64,000 bases of DNA from Nostoc sp. UHCC 0870 (GTDB lineage: Bacteria; Cyanobacteriota; Cyanobacteriia; Cyanobacteriales; Nostocaceae). The notes under the pieces were generated by a model. The model was not told where the DNA came from. It was given only the letters and a program-made list of their open reading frames with translations, and did no database searches. The stretch's first letter is position 1, and the number at the start of each line of letters is the position of its first letter. Positions 1-8,028 of the stretch are shown piece after piece. The stretch is from NCBI RefSeq assembly GCF_022063185.1, contig NZ_CP091915.1, positions 62,001 to 126,000 on the forward strand, read 5' to 3'. The translations under genes and the position numbers were made by a program.

Positions 1-208
1 CGCTAGTTCCTGTAAGTATGGAGAAGTCCTGAAAACTGTGGAAAAGATTATTTCCTACTTGAGTTCCCCCTTCGATAATTCTGGTGTTTCCATCTAATGT
101 GGTGGTGGAATTATTAGGCAGAGTTAGATCAGGGGTCATTTGCGCTTGAGCCTTTGAGAGAACACACAACAACAAAAAATTAAAAAAAATGAAAAGCCGA
201 TATGTCAT
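1..208 (-). CDS. Filamentous-haemagglutinin-type secreted protein, N-terminal fragment
   Basis: The reverse strand from the ATG at 208 is open to the window edge, so only about 69 residues are visible. Residues 1-23 form a classical Sec signal peptide (hydrophobic FIFFNFLLLCVL, then AQAQ). Next come TRIIEGGTQVGNNLFHSFQDF and a Gly-Thr-Ser stretch, the hallmark of the haemagglutination-activity/two-partner-secretion domain (G..I..G...G.NLFHSF..F), which directs large beta-helical exoproteins to a TpsB outer-membrane pore. The family is recognised from this motif; substrate and size are unknown because the rest lies outside the window. Confidence 0.72.
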   Translation of the reverse strand, partial: MTYRLFIFFNFLLLCVLSKAQAQMTPDLTLPNNSTTTLDGNTRIIEGGTQVGNNLFHSFQDFSILTGTS

Positions 209-621
209 AGGGAAGTGAGCAGCTTGAAAATCCCCAATGATTAGTGGGTTTTCAACTGCTTGATCAAGGGAAAAGGAACTTCAGGACTCAGAATTTAGAA
301 GTCGAAGAATAATAACTCCTGACTCCTGAGTTCTTTGTCATAAACCTAATGAGAGAGTTTATCAAAAACAGAACGAAAAAGATAGTTAAATATTTTTAGT
401 TAAAATTCTTTTGTGTAGGACAAAAGCTACGAAAATCAATAAAAAGATAGTTGCGTGATTGACAATTTTATGGTGTAAGTAGGTATTGAAGATAAATCTT
501 TTGATAGACAATTGCGAAAAGTAGCAAATAGTGAATTATTTAATCAATCAATTAACTTGATATTAGCATTAAAACATAAGGATACAGTCCTGCTGAATAA
601 TTCAAATTCTCATTTCTGACG
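209..621. other. Intergenic stretch without a recognisable gene
   Basis: AT-rich DNA between two minus-strand genes. It contains short near-repeats around CTCCTGACTCCTGAGTTC (about 315-335) and no ORF with coding character. It presumably carries the promoter of the secreted-protein gene that starts at 208. Confidence 0.4.
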
Positions 622-1170
622 TTAGAACTGATCTTCTTTCCAGGCTTGTTCTTCCCAGTATTCATCAGTTTGCTGTAGAGCCAGAAGTTCAAGTCTCCAA
701 CAGTAGTAGTCAGTAGCCTTAGCAGTGACAGCACCAAGGATAGCCCCAATGAATATAGAAGCGAGGACAGGTTTCCAGTCGCCTCTCCAGAGGGCATCTA
801 GGGTTAGCCAAGTCAGCAGAATGTATGCGGTGATTGCAGATGATATATTGATGCTAGACCAAAAAAGTGGCTTGGGAATACCTTGTCTTTTGAGTAACAA
901 CCATTGAGTGAGAACAGCGAAAGCAGCCAAGATGATGGTGAAAAGACCGAGTAGAATAGCGATATCCTTAGTTTTGAGAAGATCCCAAGTGAAGGACAAC
1001 AGTACAGAGAAAGTCACCAAAGCTCCGAAGAAGTAACCGACAGTAACAGCCAACATATTAGCAACAGTCCACCAGCCCCAACTGAGTCGAAGGCGAAGCC
1101 TCAATACTCGTTCGTGAACAGCAGACATTGTGAGGCACAGAAGTATTGCACTCCAAAAAAAACCATCCAT
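622..1170 (-). CDS. Hypothetical integral membrane protein
   Basis: 182 residues. Hydrophobic segments at roughly 4-20, 33-60, 69-93, 102-127 and 133-152 suggest four or five membrane spans, with an acidic cytosolic tail ending EEQAWKEDQF. A short Arg-Leu alternation (residues 20-30) is encoded by a small palindromic repeat (AAGGCGAAGCC), probably an in-frame interspersed repeat. No family is recognised. It faces away from the plasmid-type DNA-binding protein gene at 1616. The coding call rests on length and membrane topology. Confidence 0.6.
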   Translation of the reverse strand: MDGFFWSAILLCLTMSAVHERVLRLRLRLSWGWWTVANMLAVTVGYFFGALVTFSVLLSFTWDLLKTKDIAILLGLFTIILAAFAVLTQWLLLKRQGIPKPLFWSSINISSAITAYILLTWLTLDALWRGDWKPVLASIFIGAILGAVTAKATDYYCWRLELLALQQTDEYWEEQAWKEDQF

Positions 1171-1205
1171 TGATTTGCGGTTATGTATAACTAAACTTGA
1201 AGCAA

Positions 1206-1469
1206 TTAATCGCAGAAGCCATCAACACGCAACTCGCGCCAAATATCAGAAGCTTGCCAGCCGGAGTTACCCGCAGAGGGGAATGTGGGGTAGTCTTGTC
1301 CGGGAGGATAGCTTTGCAGATATTCTGTGGCTGGGCTTTCTGTATCTACAGATTGCTCTAGATCAGCGATTGGTTGTGAAGGAATAAAATCCTCAATTAG
1401 TTCTTGTGGTAGCTGTGGGGGGATGGCTTTTTTAAGAGAGAGAAGTTCAGGTTTTTTGGTGGGTTTCAT
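1206..1469 (-). CDS. Small hypothetical protein
   Basis: 87 residues, Lys-rich at the start (MKPTKKPELLSLKKAIPPQ), then Pro-, Ser- and acidic-rich, probably disordered. It begins upstream of the 622-1170 membrane protein and is co-oriented with it, separated by about 35 bases, so the two may be co-transcribed. No domain is recognised. The antisense frames in the same interval look less like protein. Confidence 0.4.
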   Translation of the reverse strand: MKPTKKPELLSLKKAIPPQLPQELIEDFIPSQPIADLEQSVDTESPATEYLQSYPPGQDYPTFPSAGNSGWQASDIWRELRVDGFCD

Positions 1470-1615
1470 ATTGCGGATGGTTTTAAGGCTGCCAAAATTA
1501 AAAAAGAAATGAAAAACCCCAGCCCATGAGACAGGTTGGGGGGATATAAAATACTATCTACCATCATGACACAACGGAATACTTGCTCAAGCATCTTCAG
1601 ACTGGAGGTGGATTT

Positions 1616-2500
1616 ATGAACAAACCTCCATCTCGTAAGCAGCCAAAACCGACAAAGGACAATCCAGGTTCAGCAACGATTGATGTGGCGGCGGTTGAAG
1701 TACCAGAGTTAACCGAAGAAGAATTGCGCGATCGCCTGCACCTGGAGCGAAAAGTCGAAAGGGCGTTCTATGAGGCGGGGAAAGCCTTGATGGAGTTGAG
1801 GGATCGCAGATTGTACCGAAATACGCACCGAACATTTGAGGAATATTGCAAAGACAGATTTGGTTACAGTCGTGATGCGGCGTACTTGAAGATTTCGGCT
1901 ACTGAGGTATATGAAAATATTCAGAAATTTTTGCCGACCATTGGTCGGCATTGGAATTTGCCGACCAATGAACGTCAATTACGCCCGTTAGCTAAAGCCG
2001 AGTTAGAACCGAATAAACAAGCCAGCGTTTGGGAGCAGGCAGTAGACCAAGCTGGCGGTAAAGTTCCTTCAGGTCGGGTAGTCAAGGACATCGTAGACAG
2101 AATCAGAGAGAGAACCAAAGTCCCCAATCCGTACCACCTGGGAGAAATATGCGTGATCCAGCCCAAAGACAACCCCGACTTAAGGGGTAAAGCTGGTTAT
2201 TGGGGTGTGGTGACACAAGTTGGAGAATACAGTTGTACTATACAGTGTTGGGATGGTGACTATACAGCCAAAGTTGAGCATTTGAAGTCACTGGAATTGC
2301 TGGAGGAGGATTGCAAATTCATGGAGCAGTTATGTATGCGGCTGCGGCGGTTGCATGAAGTGGGCGGACGTGACCCCGCAGTAGATTGGCTGTTGCAAGG
2401 GTTGGGGAAGCAAGCGAAGCCTTATCTGTCATCGTTGCAGGCGAAACTGCTAGGGGCTGTCGAGAAAGAGTATAACTTGGTTTGGAGGCAGCAGAAGTAA
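1616..2500 (+). CDS. Plasmid-type DNA-binding (ParB/KorB-like) protein
   Basis: 294 residues from the ATG at 1616, chosen because GGAGGT lies seven bases upstream; the frame is open further upstream to a TTG at 1583. After a basic, Pro-rich tail (residues 1-20) an all-helical region (about 35-110) carries ERKVERAFYEAGKALMELRD and a TFEEYCKDRFGYSRDAAY segment that resembles the helix-turn-helix of cyanobacterial plasmid and phage proteins of the ParB/DUF3102 sort. A second part (about 180-230) has the look of a small beta-barrel (GEICVIQPKDNPDLRGKAGY). Family assignment is tentative. A role in partition or in regulating replication would fit the dnaB-type module at 16-21 kb, but that is inference. 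Confidence 0.55.
   Translation: MNKPPSRKQPKPTKDNPGSATIDVAAVEVPELTEEELRDRLHLERKVERAFYEAGKALMELRDRRLYRNTHRTFEEYCKDRFGYSRDAAYLKISATEVYENIQKFLPTIGRHWNLPTNERQLRPLAKAELEPNKQASVWEQAVDQAGGKVPSGRVVKDIVDRIRERTKVPNPYHLGEICVIQPKDNPDLRGKAGYWGVVTQVGEYSCTIQCWDGDYTAKVEHLKSLELLEEDCKFMEQLCMRLRRLHEVGGRDPAVDWLLQGLGKQAKPYLSSLQAKLLGAVEKEYNLVWRQQK
1932..1966. repeat. Three TGCCGACC arms, operator-like
   Basis: TGCCGACC (1932-1939) faces GGTCGGCA (1943-1950) across three bases. A third direct copy, TGCCGACC, lies at 1959-1966. The set sits inside the coding region of the DNA-binding protein. It could be a binding site for that protein or simply coding coincidence. Confidence 0.4.
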
Positions 2501-2629
2501 TGCAGCAATGCCACAAATTAACAACGATACAGACGGAGAATTTCTTGCTTTTGGAAGGGTGTGATCTTGCCCATAATATATGAACATCACTTGTGAAGAT
2601 ATTATTATCCCCACAGGGGAGAAAAGTAA

Positions 2630-2755
2630 ACTCGTTTTTACTACCAGATTTCGCATCTGGGAAACCAAAACTAAAAAGCGGAACGGTGCGGCTTGAGCAT
2701 CGCCGTGTAGCAACAGTTTAGAATCCCCGTCCATTTATGGCGGGGAGAGGTCAAA
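2630..2755 (+). mobile_element. Probable right-end remnant of an IS200/IS605-type element
   Basis: The stretch ends in GAATCCCCGTCC-loop-GGCGGGG (hairpin 2724-2745), preceded by a structured GC-rich segment (AGCGGAACGGTGCGG, then GCATCGCCGTG). This combination is characteristic of the 3' end of cyanobacterial IS605-family tnpB elements and their overlapping omega-type RNA. No tnpB reading frame remains upstream, so only the scar is left. The assignment rests on remembered family appearance, not on an alignment. Confidence 0.4.
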
Positions 2756-2778
2756 AAAAACTAAGAATCTGGGAAATT

Positions 2779-3462
2779 ATGGGCAAGCTGATTTTGATAA
2801 CGGGTGTAAGCAAAGGTCTAGGATATGCTATGACCGAAGGTTTTATAAAGCAGGGGCATACAGTGATTGGTTGCGCTCGTTCTAAAGAGGCGATTGAGAA
2901 AATAAAAAACAGTTTTAGTGCGCCCAATGACTTTACAACTGTAGACGTAGCGGATGAGCAGCAAGTAGAAAAATGGGCAGTAGAGGTACTAAGTAAATAT
3001 GAGCCACCAGATATACTGATCAATAACGCGGCAATTATTAATCATCCAGCACCTTTGTGGGAGATACCATCCGAAGAATTTTCAAAGTTAATAGATATCA
3101 ACATCAAAGGAGTAGTCAATATAATCCGTCATTTTGTGCCAGCAATGGTACAAAAGCAGCAAGGTATTATCGTCAAATTTAGTTCTGAGTGGGGACGTTC
3201 CACCTCAGCTGAGGTTGCACCTTACTGTGCTTCCAAGTGGGCAATAGAAGGATTAACACAGTCTTTGGCACAAGAATTGCCTGTGGGTATGGCAGCAATC
3301 CCTTTGAATCCAGGGATTATTCATACAGATATGCTGACGATCAGCTTGGGAGAATCAGCAGCCTCTTATACACCAGTATCTCAATGGACATTGAAAGCTG
3401 TCCCATTTATTCTAAAGCTGAAACCCAAAGATAATGGTATTCCCCTAACTATTCCCGGATGA
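2779..3462 (+). CDS. Short-chain dehydrogenase/reductase (SDR)
   Basis: 228 residues from the ATG at 2779 (MGKLILITG). The frame extends 14 codons upstream to an ATG at 2737, but those residues lie in the IS605-like scar and are not typical of the family. It is a classical Rossmann-fold NAD(P)-dependent oxidoreductase: TGVSKGLG nucleotide loop, NNAA, catalytic Ser in KFSSEWG, and the YxxxK pair in PYCASKWAIEG. PLNPGIIHTDM follows, as in classical SDRs. Substrate is unknown. It stands alone between the scar and the response regulator gene. Confidence 0.85.
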   Translation: MGKLILITGVSKGLGYAMTEGFIKQGHTVIGCARSKEAIEKIKNSFSAPNDFTTVDVADEQQVEKWAVEVLSKYEPPDILINNAAIINHPAPLWEIPSEEFSKLIDINIKGVVNIIRHFVPAMVQKQQGIIVKFSSEWGRSTSAEVAPYCASKWAIEGLTQSLAQELPVGMAAIPLNPGIIHTDMLTISLGESAASYTPVSQWTLKAVPFILKLKPKDNGIPLTIPG

Positions 3463-3575
3463 AAACGAATATCTGTTGAATTGAAGTTGTAATAAGATAT
3501 GTTGCAATACCAGGGGCAAAATTGACCTACTTGGACATCATAATGATGGGTTAAAGTTCTGGGCTTGAGGGAGCA

Positions 3576-4316
3576 GTGGGCAATTTGGAAAGCCGAGCAG
3601 AAAAAATCCTGGTAGTAGACGACGAAGCAAGTATTCGCCGGATTTTGGAGACGCGCCTTTCAATGATTGGCTACGATGTCGTCACAGCAAGTGATGGCAA
3701 AGAGGCACTAGACACGTTTCGCTTGTCTGCCCCGGACTTAGTAGTTTTAGACGTGATGATGCCGAAGTTAGATGGTTACGGTGTTTGTCAAGAACTACGC
3801 AAGGAATCTGATATCCCAATTATTCTTCTGACAGCATTGGCAGATGTTGCAGACCGCATTACTGGTTTAGAATTAGGAGCGGATGATTACATTGTCAAAC
3901 CATTTTCGCCCAAAGAACTAGAAGCGCGAATTCGCTCAGTTTTGCGACGGCGAGTCAATAAAACAAGTAGTGGGGGTTTTCCCAGTTCAGGGGTAATCCA
4001 AGCAGAAAATCTCAAAATTGATACAAATAAACGACAAATCTATAGGGGGGACGAGCGGATTCGCTTGACAGGGGTAGAATACAGCTTGTTGGAGCTACTG
4101 GTGAGTCACAGTGGAAAATCGTTTTCCCGTGCAGAGATATTGCAGCAAGTGTGGGGTTATGGTGCAGAACAACACGCGGATACTCGCGTAGTGGATGTAC
4201 ATATCTCAAGGTTACGCTCGAAATTAGAAAATGACCCTGATAATCCAGAATATATACTGACATCCAGAGGCACAGGCTATTTCTTTCAACGAATTACTCA
4301 AGCGGAACATGACTAA
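3576..4316 (+). CDS. OmpR/PhoB-family response regulator, RpaB (Ycf27)-like
   Basis: 246 residues from a GTG with GAGGGA upstream. The receiver domain (about 9-125) has the acidic pair D15/D16, phospho-acceptor D59 in VLDVMMPKLDGYG, T86 and K108. A winged-helix output domain (about 145-240) has RLTGVEYSLLELLV and TRVVDVHISRLRSKLE. Receiver blocks such as ASIRRILETRLSMIGYDVVT are almost those of cyanobacterial RpaB, the essential regulator of photosynthesis and high-light genes normally partnered by the kinase Hik33. No kinase gene is adjacent. Because RpaB is normally a core-genome gene, this may be a paralogue on accessory DNA; that depends on what this replicon is. Confidence 0.88.
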   Translation: MGNLESRAEKILVVDDEASIRRILETRLSMIGYDVVTASDGKEALDTFRLSAPDLVVLDVMMPKLDGYGVCQELRKESDIPIILLTALADVADRITGLELGADDYIVKPFSPKELEARIRSVLRRRVNKTSSGGFPSSGVIQAENLKIDTNKRQIYRGDERIRLTGVEYSLLELLVSHSGKSFSRAEILQQVWGYGAEQHADTRVVDVHISRLRSKLENDPDNPEYILTSRGTGYFFQRITQAEHD

Positions 4317-4768
4317 TAAAGCTTGCAACCTATCTCTACTTAAAAATAAGAGCATCACGAAAAACGCTACAAGTAAATCGACAAATGGATTGAGCTAATA
4401 TTGTTCAGTTTGATAGATGTGCCAACTTACTGGAGTAAGCCAGAGTGTGAGTCTAAAAGTTGTCAATTAAAAGCTTGTAGGCCAGACATGACACAAATAT
4501 CAATCGTTCGTCAGATATTATTAAATACGAATGCCGGATTGTTACCATATCTGAATGGGCAACTGCAAACATCCAGCTTTTCAAATTTTAAAGCTCAGTT
4601 TGGTTTTCATGTAGACGAGTATTCTACGCAGGTTGTGTCGAATGAAGATGTAGTCAAAATACAGACAACACTTTTATTGGCTCTCAAGTTATTAATTAAC
4701 CTGAGTTCGGGATAAGGAAAAGGACAGGTAGTAAGCTGAAAATAACAACAAATCCAGCAGCCTGTCCT

Positions 4769-5542
4769 ATGTTTAGTTTAGATGCTTTGTTCTGTCATGT
4801 AGATGATTTCTGTAAAGCGTTTGAAGCGCAATGGCACAAAAAATTGTTAAATCATGGAGGAATAAAACGTTTTCGTGCTAAAAGCTTATGTTTAAGTGAA
4901 ATCATGACAATTATCATCGCTTTTCATCAAAATCACTACCGGAATTTCAAGCATTTTTATTTAAATCAAGTGAAACAACAGTGGAGTTCTGCATTTCCAG
5001 GTCTTCCTTCTTATCAACGATTTATTGAATGGATGCCATCAACCTTGATACCTTTGTGTGTCTATCTGAAGCATTGTTTTGGACAATGTACAGGTATCGG
5101 TTTTATCGATTCAACTTGCTTGAAGGTATGTCATAATCGTCGGATTTCTAGGCATAAGGTGTTTGAAGGTTTAGCCGCTCGTGGCAAGACTTCTGTGGAT
5201 TGGTTTTTTGGTTTTAAGCTGCATCTGGTCGTCAATGAGTTTGGTCAACTCTTAAATGTATCTCTGACTCCTGGTAATGTCGATGACCGTCAACCAGTAC
5301 CCGATTTACTGAGTGGTCTGTTTGGCAAAATATTTGCCGATAGAGGTTATGTTTCACAAAAACTTGCTTCTCAACTTTTACAAGACTTCGGAATTGAATT
5401 TTTTGCCAAACCCCGTCGCAATATGAAGAATAAGCTAATGCGTCTTCATGACAAGCTTTTGTCCCGTAAACGCTCAATTATTGAGACGATTAATGACCAA
5501 CTCAAAAATATTTCTCAAATTGAGCATTCCAGACATCGATAG
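4769..5542 (+). pseudogene. IS982-family transposase, prematurely stopped
   Basis: 257 residues. The N-terminal half contains the IS982 signature LSEIMTIIIAFHQNHYRNFKHFY. The DDE core is recognisable as GFIDSTCLKVCHN (first D), then PGNVDDRQPV, FADRGY (second D) and the C-terminal SIIETINDQLKN (E). The frame stops at a TAG at 5540 that belongs to a 30-bp palindromic insertion. Beyond it the frame resumes as SPVNFCVNVLCGLIAYCHQ, the normal family ending. The copy therefore lacks about 35 terminal residues, though it keeps all catalytic residues. Confidence 0.85.
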
Positions 5543-5569
5543 CGAAGCGGTAGCCGGTACCCCGGCGTC
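5540..5569. repeat. 30-bp palindromic interspersed repeat inside the transposase gene
   Basis: The 30 bases between codons HR and SPVN of the IS982 transposase are extra. They contain TAGCCGGTACCCCGGCG, a near-palindrome like the short interspersed repeats of Nostocales. The length is a multiple of three, but the insertion brings an in-frame TAG at its first base triplet. Confidence 0.65.
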
Positions 5570-6154
5570 AGCCCTGTTAATTTTTGCGTTAACGTTCTTT
5601 GCGGATTAATCGCTTATTGTCATCAACCTAAGAAACCTAGCCTTCAACTGGAGTGGCTTTTACCTCCTTATCTTTAACCCGAACTCAGGTTAATTATTGT
5701 TGATAGCCCAATTTCTCAAGAGGAGGCGACCCTACACGCTCTTGAGTTTCTTGAATTATTGGATGCACAAATCATCGCCTGGAGCCAGGAAAATTCACAA
5801 TTACTCAAACCAATTTCCGAAATAAAAGGAACACTGAGCCAGTTGATAGACATACCGTACCACGGAGGTAATCTTCCAGGTTTTGAAATTAAAAGCCAGT
5901 TTAATCTAGTGTATAGTGCTGGGACTGTACAACCCAAGCAAGCAGATGAACTCACCAACGAGCGTTCATCGACTTTTTATAGTCCAGGAGATCGCACACC
6001 TATCAGTGGACAGTACGAACTAATCAACCCAGATGGAGAAAGTACAGGATTAGAAGTAACGTCAACTGCTGGGCATCCGTTTCCGCCAACGAAGCAAGCT
6101 GACCAATCTTATAAATTAGTTGACCCCACAAAGCATAAAAATTCGCATAGTTAG

Positions 6155-6647
6155 CAAAACTTTTAAGCCTCACAGTGCTGAGGTATTGGTTTTTATGAGT
6201 GATGCTTGACCAAAACAATTCGCAGTTCGCAATTCGCAATTGCGGACGTAATTGTTAATTGCTTCACTCAGGGTACAAGCCCCTAAATTTATTTATGAAA
6301 AAAAACAAAACACGTAGTATCAATACTCAAGCCCCCACCTTTAGGTGTGGGGTAATAATTGCGAATTGCGTTAGCGGAAGCGGGGCGTTTAGCCCATTGG
6401 TAATTGCGAATTGGAAATGACTACTCCCCCGAATTCATTCGGGGGATTCTAAAAGGATGCTACGCGACGCGGTTTTAACCCGTCGCGTAGCTTCTTTTTA
6501 GCTGTCACCCAGATGTATAACCGGGTGGGGTGAGTCGTGCGTTCGTCGGAAACGTTGCCGCAGGCATCGCCTCATGAGGTGGCAAAAACTAAGCTCACTT
6601 GTGACAATCGATTTAGTACAATTGGTCAATAAAACCCTAGTGATACG
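6155..6647. other. Non-coding stretch with several hairpins and short repeats
   Basis: No coding frame is visible. It holds repeated AATTCGCAATT units (about 6217-6243 and 6355-6415), a CCCCACC/GGTGTGGGG hairpin near 6332-6352 and a perfect CCCCCGAAT/ATTCGGGGG hairpin at 6426-6445 that resembles IS200/IS605 left-end structures. The strong hairpin at 6459-6491 is listed separately. The stretch looks like a graveyard of small mobile ends upstream of the glycosyltransferase gene. Confidence 0.45.
6459..6498 (+). terminator. Strong hairpin with T-rich tail
   Basis: An 11-bp perfect stem GCTACGCGACG/CGTCGCGTAGC (6459-6469 with 6481-6491) is followed by TTCTTTTTA. It could end transcription on the plus strand. 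The same sequence type also occurs as an interspersed palindromic repeat in these genomes. Confidence 0.5.
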
Positions 6648-7967
6648 TTGGAACATCTGTTGACCCAAAGTTCACCCACCCCACCAAGCCGAACATTGAA
6701 GATTACGCTCCTCACGATAGGTTCAAGAGGAGACGTTCAACCCTATTGTGCCTTGGGCATGGGTTTAAAACGTGCGGGGCATCAGGTAACAGTGGCAGCA
6801 AACGAAAACTTTGAATCATTCGTGAGGCAGTGTGATTTAGAGTTTGTGGCGATCGCTCCTAATTTCCAAGAACTATTGCAATCAAAAAAAGGTCAGGAAT
6901 TAATTGCGGGAGAAAAAGTTCAACTGGTGAGCGAAGAGCTATTTAAGCAACAATTAGAGTCGGGCTGGGAAGCTTGCCAAGGAACGGATGTAATCATCTA
7001 CACCCCGCTTACAAACTGGGCATATCATATTGCAGAAAAATTAGGCGTACCTTGCTTTTTTGCATCAGTTCTGCCAGCGACTCCAACAGGAATGTTCCCA
7101 TTTTTGAGATTTGCCCGAACAACAAACAATCCACTCAAAAAAGTGATTAACTATGCCAGTTACTTTGTAGCGGAGTTTTTGTACTGGCAGAGATACCGAA
7201 AACTAATCAACACATACAGAACCCAAATATTGCAACTGCCTCCCTTGCCGTATCTAGGCAAACGCTTCCGTAAGAAACCCCCGGCTAATGTAGCAAAAAT
7301 CCCGGCACTGTATGGATTCAGCACGAATGTAATTCCTAGACCAAAGGACTGGGCTAGCGGGGTGTATGTGACAGGATACTGGTTTATTGACCTTGCTTCC
7401 ACCTATGAGCCGCCGGAAGAACTGGTGGATTGTTTGGGACAAAAGCTAACACCTGTGTGTTTTGGATTCGGCAGTATGACAATGCAACGTCCAGAGTATT
7501 TGACGTATTTTATTGTGGAGGCGTTGAAAAAAGTTCGTCAACGCGGCATTTTATTATCAGGCTGGGGGAATGTGGGCAGGATAGTTAATGTTAAAGATTC
7601 ATTACGCGTGTTTGTGATAGATGAAGTGCCGCATGATTGGCTGTTTCCTCAAGTGTCGGCAGTAGTTCATCATGGAGGAGCAAGTACAACGGCGGCCGTA
7701 CTAAGAGCAGGGATACCCTCAGTGATAGTACCCTTTTTTGCAGATCAGCCAATTTGGGGTGAAAAACTAATGAGGCTGGGGATAAGTACTGCACCAATAC
7801 CGTATAAGAAAGTATCAGAAGAGACTTTAGCAGCAGCGATTAAGGTCGTGTTGGGTGATGAAGTGATGCGCTCAAAAGCACAAGAGTTAGGTGAGAAAAT
7901 TAGGAAAGAAGAGGGTGTAGCTATTGCTGTGGAAGTGATTCACCGACATTTGGGCTTGATTGAGTGA
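6648..7967 (+). CDS. Glycosyltransferase, sterol-glucosyltransferase/UGT type (GT1/GT28)
   Basis: 439 residues from a TTG at 6648. The N-terminal domain opens with ITLLTIGSRGDVQPYCALGMG, the signature of the GT28-like N-terminal fold that binds the acceptor lipid or aglycone. The C-terminal domain has FGSM, EVPHDWLFPQVSAVVHHGG and the donor-binding HHGGASTTAAVLRAG with PFFADQPIWG, typical of UDP-sugar-dependent glycosyltransferases acting on sterols, carotenoids or other lipophilic acceptors. No signal peptide. Acceptor unknown. The gene stands alone, with no recognisable pathway partners nearby. Confidence 0.85.
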   Translation: MEHLLTQSSPTPPSRTLKITLLTIGSRGDVQPYCALGMGLKRAGHQVTVAANENFESFVRQCDLEFVAIAPNFQELLQSKKGQELIAGEKVQLVSEELFKQQLESGWEACQGTDVIIYTPLTNWAYHIAEKLGVPCFFASVLPATPTGMFPFLRFARTTNNPLKKVINYASYFVAEFLYWQRYRKLINTYRTQILQLPPLPYLGKRFRKKPPANVAKIPALYGFSTNVIPRPKDWASGVYVTGYWFIDLASTYEPPEELVDCLGQKLTPVCFGFGSMTMQRPEYLTYFIVEALKKVRQRGILLSGWGNVGRIVNVKDSLRVFVIDEVPHDWLFPQVSAVVHHGGASTTAAVLRAGIPSVIVPFFADQPIWGEKLMRLGISTAPIPYKKVSEETLAAAIKVVLGDEVMRSKAQELGEKIRKEEGVAIAVEVIHRHLGLIE

Positions 7968-8028
7968 ACTAGGATCTCTACAAATAGGCATTTTGTGATC
8001 ATAATTGTAGACAACTAAGATTCACTTA

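Larger units (their letters stand above)
4699..5690 (+). mobile_element. IS982-family insertion sequence (992 bp)
   Basis: The terminal inverted repeats begin ACCTGAGTTCGGG at 4699 and end CCCGAACTCAGGT at 5690. They are flanked by direct repeats TAATTA at 4693-4698 and 5691-5696. Choosing this 6-bp duplication is the only option of those tried that restores the interrupted host gene. The transposase gene inside carries its own 30-bp insertion, so this copy is probably not autonomous. Confidence 0.9.
4488..6154 (+). pseudogene. Hypothetical gene interrupted by an IS982-family element; YjzC-like C-terminus
   Basis: Joining bases 4488-4698 to 5697-6154, which removes the IS and one copy of the 6-bp target duplication, gives a single open frame of 222 codons running through LLLALKLLIIVDSPISQEEA. 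The exact frame restoration shows this was one gene. The N-terminal part is alpha-helical and unrecognised. The C-terminal 65 residues (FYSPGDRTPISGQYEL, then TAGHPFPPT and YKLVDPTKHK) resemble the small YjzC-like fold. The frame also extends upstream to a TTG at 4401. Function unknown; now presumably inactive. Confidence 0.7.
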
